The notes beneath the pieces were generated by a model. The model made no database searches and was not told the origin of the DNA. It worked only from the letters and a program-made list of their open reading frames with translations. 63,670 bases of DNA from the NCBI GenBank assembly GCA_903911905.1, contig CAIWFK010000135.1:1-63670 (forward strand), written 5' to 3'. Both the position numbers and the translations under genes were made by a program. The DNA comes from an uncultured Myxococcales bacterium (lineage in GTDB: Bacteria > Myxococcota > Myxococcia > Myxococcales > Myxococcaceae). Below are positions 7,681 to 15,208 of this stretch, piece after piece (position 1 is the first letter of the stretch; every line of letters starts with the position of its first letter).

Positions 7681-8868
7681 TCAGCGCTTTCTCCCGCGAA
7701 CGCCCTGCTTGATCTGGTTCTTGCGCTTGAGGCGTGAGGCGACCGGCTTGCGGCGCGCGACGGTCGGCGTGGACTTCGCCGCGGCCGCGTTGGTCTTCGC
7801 CTTGGCCTTCGCCGCGGCGGTGAGCGACTTCGGCGCGTTGGTGCGAACGCTGGTGGTGGGCTTGCTCTTGCTGAAGAGCACCTTCGCGCAGGCGTCGAGC
7901 ACCGCAGGCAGACCTTCGCCGGTGGCGCCCGAAAGCGGCAGCACCTCGATGTGGCGGCGCTTCATCTTCGCGGTGAAGCCGGCCAGGGCCTCGCGCGCGT
8001 GCGGCAGGTCGAGCTTGTTGGCGACCACGATCTGCGGCTTGTCGGCCAGGACGCTCGAGTAGGCCTCGAGCTCGTGGTTGATGGCGTCGAAGTCCTTCAC
8101 CGGGTCGCGGCCCTCTTCGCCGTTGCTCAGGTCGACCAGGTGCACCAGCACGCGGCAGCGCTCGACGTGGCGCAGGAACTGGTGGCCCAGCCCGTGGCCT
8201 TCACTGGCGCCCTCGATGAGCCCGGGAATGTCGGCGATGACGAAGGACAACTTGTCCTTGTAGGCCACCACGCCAAGGTTCGGCACCAGCGTGGTGAAGG
8301 GGTAGTCGGCGATCTTCGGGCGCGCGCGCGACACCCGGCTGACGAAGGTCGACTTGCCGGCGTTGGGAAAGCCGATGAGCCCCACGTCGGCCAGCAGCTT
8401 GAGCTCGAGGGTGAGGGTGAACTCCTGACCGGGAATGCCGTCTTGCGCGAAGCGCGGCGCCTGCCGGGTCGAGGTGGTGAAGTTCATGTTGCCGAGGCCA
8501 CCACGGCCGCCCCTGGCCGCGACCCAGCGCTCACCGTCGGTCGACAGGTCGACCAGCTGCTCGCCGGTGCTCTCGTCGAAGACCAGGGTGCCCAGCGGCA
8601 CCTTGACCACCATGTCTTCGCCGTTGCGCCCGTTGCAGTCGCTGCCCAGACCGTGCTGGCCCTTCTGCGCGAAGTGGTGCTGCTGGTAGCGGAAGTCGAG
8701 CAGGGTGGTCAGCTGCGCGTCGGCCACGAAGATGACCGAGCCGCCGTTGCCGCCGTCGCCGCCCGAGGGGCCGCCCTTGTCGATGAACTTCTCACGGCGA
8801 AACGCGACGGCGCCGTTGCCACCGTCGCCGCCTTTGACCTGGATGCGGACCTGATCGACGAATTTCAT
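7681..8868 (-). CDS. obg: GTPase Obg (ribosome assembly)
   Basis: A protein of 395 residues. The ATG at 8868 starts exactly at the Obg N-terminus (MKFVDQVRIQVKGGDGGNG); the longer reading would add residues translated from the terminator hairpin. The Gly-rich Obg fold occupies about 1-158 (RREKFIDKGGPSGGDGGNGG). The G domain follows with G1 GFPNAGKST, G3 DIPGLIEGA, G4 NKLD and G5-like LSGATGEG. The C-terminus is a Lys/Ala-rich tail (AAAKAKAKTNAAAAKS) in place of the OCT domain of Gram-positive Obg, as is usual in proteobacteria. Obg supports 50S assembly and stress responses. It sits downstream of rplU-rpmA, the classical order, but a terminator separates them. Confidence 0.96.
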   Translation of the reverse strand: MKFVDQVRIQVKGGDGGNGAVAFRREKFIDKGGPSGGDGGNGGSVIFVADAQLTTLLDFRYQQHHFAQKGQHGLGSDCNGRNGEDMVVKVPLGTLVFDESTGEQLVDLSTDGERWVAARGGRGGLGNMNFTTSTRQAPRFAQDGIPGQEFTLTLELKLLADVGLIGFPNAGKSTFVSRVSRARPKIADYPFTTLVPNLGVVAYKDKLSFVIADIPGLIEGASEGHGLGHQFLRHVERCRVLVHLVDLSNGEEGRDPVKDFDAINHELEAYSSVLADKPQIVVANKLDLPHAREALAGFTAKMKRRHIEVLPLSGATGEGLPAVLDACAKVLFSKSKPTTSVRTNAPKSLTAAAKAKAKTNAAAAKSTPTVARRKPVASRLKRKNQIKQGVRGRKR

Positions 8869-8888
8869 GGGGCACCGATGGCGCGAAA

Positions 8889-8940
8889 ATAAAAAAACAG
8901 CGCCGCATGAGGCAGGCTTTCCCTGCTTCAAGCGGCGCCT
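8889..8940 (-). terminator. Rho-independent terminator after rpmA
   Basis: Read on the minus strand, AGGCGCCGC (8940-8932) pairs with GCGGCGCT (8906-8899). An inner arm GAAGCAGG/CCTGCCTC with one mismatch extends the stem, and TTTTTTTATTTT follows at 8897-8886. This is a textbook intrinsic terminator placed between the rpmA stop and the obg start, so obg expression would rely on read-through or on its own promoter. Confidence 0.88.
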
Positions 8941-8965
8941 TGGTGGAACAGCGAGACGAACGAAC

Positions 8966-9238
8966 TTAGTTCGTCGCGGCGTTCTCGACCGGGTACACCG
9001 AGACCTGCTTGCGGTGCTTGTCCTTCCGCTCGAAGGTCACGACGCCGTCGACGACGCTGAAGAGCGTGAAGTCGCGGCCGACCTTGACGTTGGTCCCGGC
9101 GTGCATCTTGGTGCCGAGCTGGCGGAAGAGGATGCTGCCAGCGGTCACGAACTGACCACCGGAGATCTTCGCGCCGCGCCGCTGCGAATTCGAATCGCGG
9201 CCGTTGCGCGAGCTACCTTGTCCCTTTTTGTGAGCCAT
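8966..9238 (-). CDS. rpmA: 50S ribosomal protein bL27
   Basis: A protein of 90 residues starting [20 protein letters not shown], the standard bL27 N-terminus that reaches towards the peptidyl-transferase centre; no cleavable Firmicutes-type N-extension is present. The bL27 core ([21 protein letters not shown], split here as GSILFRQLG and [13 protein letters not shown]) follows. Length is normal for the family. It lies 45 bp downstream of rplU and is followed by the terminator at 8889-8940. Confidence 0.98.
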   Translation of the reverse strand: MAHKKGQGSSRNGRDSNSQRRGAKISGGQFVTAGSILFRQLGTKMHAGTNVKVGRDFTLFSVVDGVVTFERKDKHRKQVSVYPVENAATN

Positions 9239-9283
9239 GGCTGTTCTGGTCCCTGTTCTTGCTTGAAGTGTGGTGGAAGAAAA

Positions 9284-9595
9284 TCAGCCCGCGTTGACGG
9301 CGGTGATCTTCACCTCGGTGAACTGCTGGCGGTGACCACGCAGACGGGTCCAGCCTTCCTTTTCCTTGCGGAAATGGAGGACGCGACGCGCCTTGGCCTG
9401 ACGAAGGATCTTGCCGGTGACCTTCACGCCCGTGAGCGTGGGCTTGCCGACCTTGACCGCTTCGGTGCCACCGACCATCAGAACCTCGTCGAACTTGACC
9501 TCGGCGCCCTTGTCTCCCGCGATCTTCTCGATGCGGAGGACGTCGCCTTCGGCCACGCGGTACTGCTTGCCACCTGTGCGAATGACGGCGTACAT
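9284..9595 (-). CDS. rplU: 50S ribosomal protein bL21
   Basis: A protein of 103 residues, the usual length. It begins [20 protein letters not shown], diagnostic for bL21, and continues with [20 protein letters not shown] and the C-terminal signature [20 protein letters not shown] (short form RLRGHRQ). bL21 binds 23S rRNA in the large subunit. First gene of rplU-rpmA, with a candidate promoter about 80 bp upstream on the minus strand. Confidence 0.98.
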   Translation of the reverse strand: MYAVIRTGGKQYRVAEGDVLRIEKIAGDKGAEVKFDEVLMVGGTEAVKVGKPTLTGVKVTGKILRQAKARRVLHFRKEKEGWTRLRGHRQQFTEVKITAVNAG

Positions 9596-9677
9596 CGTGG
9601 TATCCCTTCGAAATCGTTAACGTTCTGCAGACACACTGCAGCCGATGCCCCGACGTGGGAGATCGGAAAGAGTCGTG

Positions 9678-9706
9678 GCCTTAGGCGATCTGCGAGGGAG
9701 CGTCAA
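9678..9706 (-). promoter_or_regulatory. candidate sigma-70-type promoter for rplU-rpmA
   Basis: On the minus strand TTGACG (9706-9701) is followed after exactly 17 bp by TAAGGC (9683-9678). The -35 matches the consensus at five of six positions; the -10 is weaker. It lies about 83 bp upstream of the rplU ATG, leaving a plausible leader that contains CTGCAG twice (near 9623-9640). Confidence 0.5.
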
Positions 9707-9740
9707 GAGACCTGCTGATCAAAACAGGCAGCCGGCCGGG

Positions 9741-10370
9741 TCAAACAGGCGCGACGCCGCTCTTCGCCCACTCCACCAGCTCTGGCACCACCTTGGCGGC
9801 CCAGGCCTTCGAGGTGCGCACCGCGATGAAGGTCCTGGTGATGGCCTCGAGCAGGGTCGAGACGCGGCCGGTCAATTCGAGCCGCTCGACCAGCTTCTCG
9901 GCCTCTTCGTCGTGGATCAGCGCCGGCAGCTTCGCGGACTTCACGTCGAAGAACTCGGCGTCGGTCGAGAGGTCGAAGACCTGCTCGCCGAGGGTGAGCT
10001 GCAGGGTGGCGCCGTGCACCAGCAGGCCCCGGCTGATGGCCGCCTTGACCTGCTTCGAGTACGGGCTGGTGACGCCCTTGACCGTCAGCTCGGTGACCTC
10101 GCCCGCACCGGCGCGCAGGGTGAGCCGGCCGTTGAAGACCACGCTCAGCTCCTGGCCGAAGGCCTCGCACACCGGCTCGGTCGATTCGCTGCGCCACAAG
10201 AGCCAGGTCAGGCACTCGCGACCCAGCCAGGTGCGGCCGCGCAGCAGCGCTTCCTTCGCCTTGCCCTGCTCGGCCTCGGCAGGGTCGAGCTCTTCGTTCA
10301 CCGCGGCGCCGTCGACGCCGGTTTCGCCTCGAAGGAACTTCGTCTCGGCGCTGGGTTTCCTGGCGGCCAT
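9741..10370 (-). CDS. RdgC-like protein, C-terminal half encoded separately
   Basis: A protein of 209 residues. The signature LGRECLTWLLWRSE resembles the GRxFLTWLWxxSE motif that I recall from the C-terminal half of deltaproteobacterial RdgC-like proteins. The rest (LSVVFNGRLTLRAG, YSKQVKAAISRGLLVHGATL, VFDLSTDAEFF, KLPALIHDEEAEKLVERLEL) also fits that half. The ATG lies one base after the TGA of the preceding gene, which resembles the N-terminal half. RdgC binds double-stranded DNA as a dimeric ring and restrains RecA. Two coupled genes in different frames, each opening with its own ATG, suggest a stable two-subunit form, not a sequencing error. Family assignment by eye, moderate confidence. 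Confidence 0.6.
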   Translation of the reverse strand: MAARKPSAETKFLRGETGVDGAAVNEELDPAEAEQGKAKEALLRGRTWLGRECLTWLLWRSESTEPVCEAFGQELSVVFNGRLTLRAGAGEVTELTVKGVTSPYSKQVKAAISRGLLVHGATLQLTLGEQVFDLSTDAEFFDVKSAKLPALIHDEEAEKLVERLELTGRVSTLLEAITRTFIAVRTSKAWAAKVVPELVEWAKSGVAPV

Positions 10371-10371
10371 G

Positions 10372-10968
10372 TCAGACCTCTCCGAACAGCGCGGCGGTGG
10401 GGGTCATGGCGTCGAGCGCCGAGGCCGAGACGAAGGCCGCCGGCACGCGGCTGATGAGCTTGATTTCCAGGTTCGACTCGAGCGCGGCCTGCACCTCTTC
10501 GATGACCGCGCGGCTGGTGGCCCAGACGAAGAGCTCCTTGGCCGTCAAGTCGAAGCTGATGTCGAAGTGCTTGGTCACCGGCTCTTGCTTGGCGCGCAGG
10601 GTGCGGCGCACCACGTCTTTCTGCTCGCCCTTCTCGCGGCGCCCCGGCGGGCGGCTGTTCTTCTGCTCGAAGGCCTGGCTCCACTTGAGCATTTCCTGCC
10701 GCACCGCGAGCCCGGGCACCCGCAGCTTGTCGACGCGCCAGGCGAAGAGCGCGTGCATGCCGAAGAAGACGTCACCGGGGGCGAACTCGTCGCGGTTGAC
10801 GTTCTCGAGTTCGCAGAAGCCCACCGCGCGCTCTTCGTCACCCTTGGGGTCGATGGCCTCGAAGGCCCCTTTCTTCAACGCGCCCGTCACCCAGCGGCGC
10901 AGGTCCTTGGGGAACGTTCCTTCGACGCGAAAACGCGCCAGTGACACGGAGCCTCTGCGAATCGGCAT
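10372..10968 (-). CDS. RdgC-like protein, N-terminal half
   Basis: A protein of 198 residues from the ATG at 10968 (MPIRRGSVSLARFRVEG), the position where RdgC proteins begin; an upstream TTG would add 10 residues. The segment following (FPKDLRRWVTGALKKGAFEAI, in pieces LRRWVTGAL and KKGAFEAI; AVGFCELENV; FGMHALFAWRVDKLRVPG) and the stretch GEQKDVVRRTLRAK...KHFDISFDLTAKELFVWATS parallel the E. coli RdgC region around SLKDEVLHSLLPRAF and MMWIDTVNGLIMV. It stops just where a full-length RdgC would continue into its C-terminal half, encoded by the next gene after one base. It probably forms a heteromer with it. Confidence 0.6.
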   Translation of the reverse strand: MPIRRGSVSLARFRVEGTFPKDLRRWVTGALKKGAFEAIDPKGDEERAVGFCELENVNRDEFAPGDVFFGMHALFAWRVDKLRVPGLAVRQEMLKWSQAFEQKNSRPPGRREKGEQKDVVRRTLRAKQEPVTKHFDISFDLTAKELFVWATSRAVIEEVQAALESNLEIKLISRVPAAFVSASALDAMTPTAALFGEV

Positions 10969-11017
10969 GAGCGGCTTGTCGATGGAACGCAGGTTCAAGG
11001 CAAGGGGAAAGCAAGCC

Positions 11018-11404
11018 TCAGAGGTGGGCGTAGAGGTTGACCACCCGGCCGTCGGGGTCGACGACCCGCGCGAACCGCTGCCCCCACGGCGCGTCCCACG
11101 GGGCGGCGTGCGAGGCGTAGCCCGCCGCCGTGAGCCGGGCGTAGGTGGCGTTCACCTCGGCCGGCGCGTCGACCTGGAACTGCAGGTTGAGCGAACCGCC
11201 GACGGGCGTCTGGAACTTCGGGTCGGCCTGGCGCGCGACGGCCTCGGCGAGGAAGCCGAGGGTGAGGCCGTTGGGCAGGTCGACGTCGAGGTTGGTGTCG
11301 TCGTGCGCATCGGGGGCAATCGGCAGCCCCAGGGTGCGGTAGAAGTCGAGCGTGCGCTTCATGTCTTTGACGATGACGCCGATGGTCTGCAGCTTGAGGC
11401 CCAT
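11018..11404 (-). CDS. VOC-family (glyoxalase-like) protein
   Basis: A protein of 128 residues, the standard length of a single-module vicinal-oxygen-chelate protein. The two beta-alpha-beta-beta-beta repeats are visible: KLQTIGVIVKDMKRTLDFYRTL...LDVDLPNGLTLGFL and NLQFQVDAPAEVNATYARLTAAGY...QRFARVVDPDGRVVNLYAHL. The closing D-P-D-G-R-V-V pattern is typical. The first metal-binding His is not obvious (Gln11 in KLQTIGV), so metal dependence is uncertain. It lies head to head with a TetR regulator 68 bp away, which probably controls it. Substrate unknown; a detoxification or resistance role is only a guess. Confidence 0.8.
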   Translation of the reverse strand: MGLKLQTIGVIVKDMKRTLDFYRTLGLPIAPDAHDDTNLDVDLPNGLTLGFLAEAVARQADPKFQTPVGGSLNLQFQVDAPAEVNATYARLTAAGYASHAAPWDAPWGQRFARVVDPDGRVVNLYAHL

Positions 11405-11424
11405 GTGGTGTGACTCTCTCTAAA

Positions 11425-11450
11425 ATCGCCCGGCAAAATGGCCGGCGAAT
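11425..11450. promoter_or_regulatory. candidate TetR operator in the VOC/TetR intergenic region
   Basis: An imperfect inverted repeat lies midway between the two divergent starts: left arm ATCGCCCGGC (11425-11434), spacer AAAATG, right arm GCCGGCGAAT (11441-11450). The inner CCGGC/GCCGG is perfect and seven of ten arm positions match overall. Location and symmetry fit an autoregulating TetR protein; no experimental consensus is known to me. Confidence 0.4.
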
Positions 11451-11472
11451 TGCGATACGGTAACGACTCGAA

Positions 11473-12087
11473 ATGGCCGCCGCACGAAAACCTCAGGGCC
11501 GGCCACGCAGCGAGGCGTCGCGAGAGGCGATTCTGACGGCGGCCTTCGTCGAGCTGCAGGAGCGCGGGTTCGAGGCCTTCGCCATCGAGTCGGTCGCGGC
11601 CCGGGCGCAGGTCGGCAAGGCGACCATCTACCGCTGGTGGGACAGCCGCGCGGCGCTGGCGGTCGAGTGCTTCTTCACCCACACCCAGACCGAGCTGCGC
11701 TTCCCCGACCTGGGCAGCGCGCGGGCCGACTTCGAGCAGCAGATTCTCCAGTTGGGGGCGCTCTTGCGCAGCCCGTTGGGGAAGGCGCTGCTGTCGATGA
11801 TGATTGGCGCGAAGAGCGACCCGGCGCTCGCGAAGGCGTTCGTCACCCGGTGGGTGTTGCCACGCAAGACGTGGGGTGTGCAGCGGCTCGAGCGGGCGGT
11901 GCGCGAAGGGGAGTGCGCCGCCGACCTCGACATCTACGCGGCGCTCGACCTGTTCTACGGGCCGCTCTACTCGCGGCTGTTGGTGGGCCTGGGGCCGCCC
12001 GACGAGGCCTATGTCCGGCGGCTGCTGGCGCTCGCGTTCAACGCCGTCTTCACGAGCCGCTCGCGCCTGAAGCCTGGGCAGGAATAG
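11473..12087 (+). CDS. TetR/AcrR-family transcriptional regulator
   Basis: A protein of 204 residues. The N-terminal helix-turn-helix domain is classical: GRPRSEASREAILTAAFVEL, then GFEAFAIESVAARAQVGKAT and TIYRWWDSRAALAVECFF (about residues 8-58), with the recognition-helix signature KATIYRWW. The C-terminal ligand-binding half ends in YGPLYSRLLVGLGPPDE, reminiscent of the TetR C-terminal family with an F/L-Y-G-P-L-Y-x-R motif. It probably represses itself and the divergent VOC gene through the inverted repeat between them. The inducer is unknown. Confidence 0.9.
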   Translation: MAAARKPQGRPRSEASREAILTAAFVELQERGFEAFAIESVAARAQVGKATIYRWWDSRAALAVECFFTHTQTELRFPDLGSARADFEQQILQLGALLRSPLGKALLSMMIGAKSDPALAKAFVTRWVLPRKTWGVQRLERAVREGECAADLDIYAALDLFYGPLYSRLLVGLGPPDEAYVRRLLALAFNAVFTSRSRLKPGQE

Positions 12088-12128
12088 GGGCGGCCTTCCC
12101 AGGTTGAACGAACACGGGAGGCGTTCGT

Positions 12129-12377
12129 GTGTTCTTACCCTGGGAGAAATGGCTTCCGCCGTGGCTCTTCGGGCCCCTCCTCGTGGCAGGAGGGGTCTTC
12201 GCCCTCGCGTTCGAAGGCGCTCGACTGGCCTGGTGGGAATGGGTGCTCCTGCCGATCGGCGTTGCGTACGGCGCGTGGGGAACCTGGGCCTGGTTCATGA
12301 CGCGGCAGAACGTCTTTGCGCCAATCGCGGGGCTGGAAACGGAGAAGGACGGGAAGAACTCGCGCGCCGACGAGTAG
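12129..12377 (+). CDS. small two-helix membrane protein
   Basis: A protein of 82 residues starting at GTG 12129, supported by GGGAGG about 7 bases upstream. It has two hydrophobic segments: WLFGPLLVAGGVFALAFEG (about 12-30) and WWEWVLLPIGVAYGAWGTWA (about 35-54), rich in Trp, followed by a short polar tail (ETEKDGKNSRADE). No family is recognised. It is probably an inner-membrane protein of unknown function. It is separated from tetR by 41 bp and may be co-transcribed with it. Confidence 0.6.
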   Translation: MFLPWEKWLPPWLFGPLLVAGGVFALAFEGARLAWWEWVLLPIGVAYGAWGTWAWFMTRQNVFAPIAGLETEKDGKNSRADE

Positions 12378-12446
12378 CACCGCGGTGCCATCAACGCCTG
12401 CTCGGGCGAACGCGCGATTTCGTGGTTAGGTGGCAAGCACCTCTCT

Positions 12447-13580
12447 GTGCCCTTCTTCGAGCGCCGCCACGCCGTCACCCTCGCCCTGAGCCTGTCGCTC
12501 CACGGGGCGGTGTACGCGTACGTCGCTACCCATGCGGACCAGGTGGTTCCACCGCCGAAGCAGGCCAGCGGCGAGCTGGTCTTCATCGAGGTCGAGCCGA
12601 CCCCACCGCCCAAGCCTCCACCTCCCCCGGTGAAGGAGCCCGAGCCGGTGAAGCCCGCGCCCCGCGTCGAGCCCGCGCGCCCGAGGGCGCTCCCTCGCCC
12701 GGTCGAGGTGGCTCAAGAGCCGAAGGTCGAGCCGCCGGCCAGCGACGTGCCCCGTGACCTGCCGCGCCGCGAGCCGCAGCTGACGAACCTGACACCTTCG
12801 CTGGTGCCCTCGGGCTCGTTCGCGCTCTCGCTGACCATCGATGCGGGGGTCGACGACGGGGTGCGCTCGCTGCATGGGCTCGACCGCGCGACCGACCTGG
12901 TGGGCACCACCGCCAAAGAGACCATCGGCAAGGGCCGGGTCGACCGCGGGTTGGTGCACCCGTATTACGCGCAGTTGGGCAAGGCGCTCATCAAGAACTG
13001 GGACGCCGACCGCGTCGCGGGCGCGGGTCTGAAAGGCCTGGTCGAGCAGACCGGGCAGAACTTCAAGGTGGCCAACGAAATCTGGCTGGACCACGCCGCG
13101 GCCTTCGGGCGAGGCGGTTCACCCATCGACGGCTCGGCGCTCACGCCCAACCGCCGTGCGCCGGTGACCAACAACATTCAGGGCGTGCAGGGCGTCGACC
13201 TCGACGCGCGCAAGGAACTGCAGCGCGAGATGTCGAAGCAGTTCAAGGCCACCCGCCGCGCCATCATTCGCGTGGTGCAGGACAAGGAGGGCAAGCTGCT
13301 CAAGGTCGAATTGGTCGAGCCGTCGAGTGACCAGAACGTCGACCGGGAAGCGCTCAAGGACGTGCGGGCTGCCGCCGAAAAGCTGCCGCCGCCGCCGCCC
13401 GAGGCGATGGAGGGTCACGACACGCTCTCGAGCCTGTGGAGCTTCGAGCTGATCATCAGCATCAGCCCGCCCATTCCCACCATCACCTTCGAGTTCGACG
13501 AAGCGCTCGGCTTCATCGACGCCCGACTGCCGCTGGACCGCCGCATCTATAAGAAGGTGCGGCTGGTCTCGGTGGAGTGA
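12447..13580 (+). CDS. TonB-like energy-transducer protein
   Basis: A protein of 377 residues from GTG 12447. A cytoplasmic start (MPFFERRHAV) and one N-terminal membrane anchor (TLALSLSLHGAVYAYVAT) are followed by a Pro-rich periplasm-spanning region (PTPPPKPPPPPVKEPEPVKP). The C-terminal domain (MSKQFKATRRAIIRVVQDKEG, KLLKVELVEPSSDQNVDREA, AAEKLPPPPPEAM) follows the TonB C-terminal pattern with its beta hairpin and helix, then adds about 45 residues (SLWSFELIISISPPIPTITF onward). TonB transmits proton-motive force from ExbB/ExbD to outer-membrane receptors. No exbBD lies nearby. It converges with the lectin-like lipoprotein gene with three bases between the stops. Confidence 0.72.
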   Translation: MPFFERRHAVTLALSLSLHGAVYAYVATHADQVVPPPKQASGELVFIEVEPTPPPKPPPPPVKEPEPVKPAPRVEPARPRALPRPVEVAQEPKVEPPASDVPRDLPRREPQLTNLTPSLVPSGSFALSLTIDAGVDDGVRSLHGLDRATDLVGTTAKETIGKGRVDRGLVHPYYAQLGKALIKNWDADRVAGAGLKGLVEQTGQNFKVANEIWLDHAAAFGRGGSPIDGSALTPNRRAPVTNNIQGVQGVDLDARKELQREMSKQFKATRRAIIRVVQDKEGKLLKVELVEPSSDQNVDREALKDVRAAAEKLPPPPPEAMEGHDTLSSLWSFELIISISPPIPTITFEFDEALGFIDARLPLDRRIYKKVRLVSVE

Positions 13581-13583
13581 CGT

Positions 13584-15188
13584 CTACGGCGTGCGGCAGA
13601 CCGGGTAGTCGTTGGCCGTCGAAGCGATGTCGTTGGCCACGCCGGAATTGTAGAACTCGGACCAGTTCTCGACGCCGTTGCCGTTGTCGGGCTGCCCCTG
13701 CGCCCAGAAGCCGGCGTCGGGGTCGGTCATCGGCGTGTAGCCGGTGAAGCCGCTCTCGGCCAGCCAGGTGCCTTCGGTCACCCGGTCCGAGTAGCCCAGC
13801 CACATCGCGCTGGGGAAGCCGGCGTCCATGGCCGTGGCCTGGAAGTTCACCCACTCGTCGTGGCTCTCGAACCAGACGAGGTTCGACCCCAGCCCGCCGT
13901 CGACGTTGGTGGTGCCGCCGTCGGGCAGGGCATCGAGCGTGCGGCAGAGCGCCTGCGCCGAGACGTAGTCCGTTCGATTGAGGCAGGTGCGCACCGTGGC
14001 GGTGAGGCCGGGAATGGCCACCACGTCGCAGAGGTCGAAGCCGGTGCAGACGTCGGCGTTGGCCTCGATGGTGAGGTACGGCGGGCGCGGCCTGACCGAG
14101 TGGTAGAACGGGCAGGCGACCAGCATCGGGTTCGAGCGAATGGTCAGGGTGTTGGAAATCGCCGCCTGAGGCAGGTGCAGCGCCGCCAGCGCGGCGTTGC
14201 TCGAGACCTCGAGCGTCGACACGCTGGTCAGCGCCGGCAAGTCGAGCGCGGCCAGCTTCTGGTTGTACGAGACCTGCATCGCATCGAGTCGAGCCAGCTT
14301 CGGCAACCGCACGTCCGTCAGCGCATCGTTGCCGTACAGATTGAGGCCGTTGGCGGGCACGAAGGTCAACGAGGGCAGGTCGATGGTCGCCAGCCGCAGG
14401 TTGTAATAGGCCTCGACGTAGCCCGCAGACACCAGCTTCGGGGCCGAGACCAGCGTGAGGTCCTCCTGGTTGTCGATGTCGAAGTTCTCGCCCACCCGGG
14501 TCAGGGCCGGGAAGGTCAGCGACTGGAAGCCCACGATGCCCGGCACGTGCACGGGCCTCGCGCCTCCGCCGTTCCCCGCGGTGAGGAAGATGCTGCGCGA
14601 GACGATCTGGAGATCGGGCAGCGTGACGTCGGCGCCGCACGGGCCGTCGAAGTACAGGCTGCCGATGATGACCTGAATGCCATCGAGCCTCGCCAGGTCG
14701 GCGGGCGTGGCGAGGTGCACGTCGCCCAGGTACCAGGCGTCGATGTTCGAGGTGTCGCACAGGTACTGGGTGCTGGTGACCTCACTGGCCTGCAGCACGC
14801 CGTCGCCGTTGGTGTCGAGACCGGTGTCGACGCGCGCTCCGCCGTACGTGCAGTTGGCCCCTGCAGGCTCGGTGGTCACGTGGGTGAGCGAGGCCGGCGC
14901 ATTGGCGCCCGCGTCACCGCTCGCGCCCTGCATGCCATCGGTACCGGTCGTGCCGTTGCTGCCCGCGGTGCCCTTGCAGAGCACGTGGGTCTTGCTGGCG
15001 TCGACTTCGTCGTCGTCGAGCACGCCGTTGCCGTTCTTGTCGAAGCCGCTCTCGAGGGCTTCGCCGCCCGCGGCGCAGGTGGCGCCAGGCGCAAGGTCGG
15101 TGACGCGAATCAACGCGCTGACCTGGGAATTGCACGCCACGAGCGCGAGGCTCGCGGCGAGCAGGGACTGTCGGAAGGTGCGGTTCAT
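13584..15188 (-). CDS. lipoprotein with C-type-lectin-like domain, QPD variant
   Basis: A protein of 534 residues from the ATG at 15188; the longer frame runs antisense-free into the neighbouring paralogue out of its frame. A lipobox (LALVAC, next residue Asn) marks an outer-membrane lipoprotein. Order: Ca-loop-like FDKNGNGVLDDDEV, a short collagen-like Gly stretch, a second loop LDTNGDGVLQASEV, receptor-L/leucine-rich-like repeats (LTFPALTRVGENFDI, LPKLARLDAMQVSYN), and a C-terminal C-type-lectin-like domain from about residue 410 (SAQALCRTLDALP, WFESHDEWVNF, WLGYSDRVTEGTWLAES). The Ca2+-site motif is Q499-P-D501 with E507 and N519-D520, a galactose-type pattern in animal lectins. Paralogue of the next gene upstream, 20 bp away. 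Probably a surface carbohydrate binder. Confidence 0.8.
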   Translation of the reverse strand: MNRTFRQSLLAASLALVACNSQVSALIRVTDLAPGATCAAGGEALESGFDKNGNGVLDDDEVDASKTHVLCKGTAGSNGTTGTDGMQGASGDAGANAPASLTHVTTEPAGANCTYGGARVDTGLDTNGDGVLQASEVTSTQYLCDTSNIDAWYLGDVHLATPADLARLDGIQVIIGSLYFDGPCGADVTLPDLQIVSRSIFLTAGNGGGARPVHVPGIVGFQSLTFPALTRVGENFDIDNQEDLTLVSAPKLVSAGYVEAYYNLRLATIDLPSLTFVPANGLNLYGNDALTDVRLPKLARLDAMQVSYNQKLAALDLPALTSVSTLEVSSNAALAALHLPQAAISNTLTIRSNPMLVACPFYHSVRPRPPYLTIEANADVCTGFDLCDVVAIPGLTATVRTCLNRTDYVSAQALCRTLDALPDGGTTNVDGGLGSNLVWFESHDEWVNFQATAMDAGFPSAMWLGYSDRVTEGTWLAESGFTGYTPMTDPDAGFWAQGQPDNGNGVENWSEFYNSGVANDIASTANDYPVCRTP

Positions 15189-15208
15189 GTGCGGTCCGGT
15201 CCCTTCGT

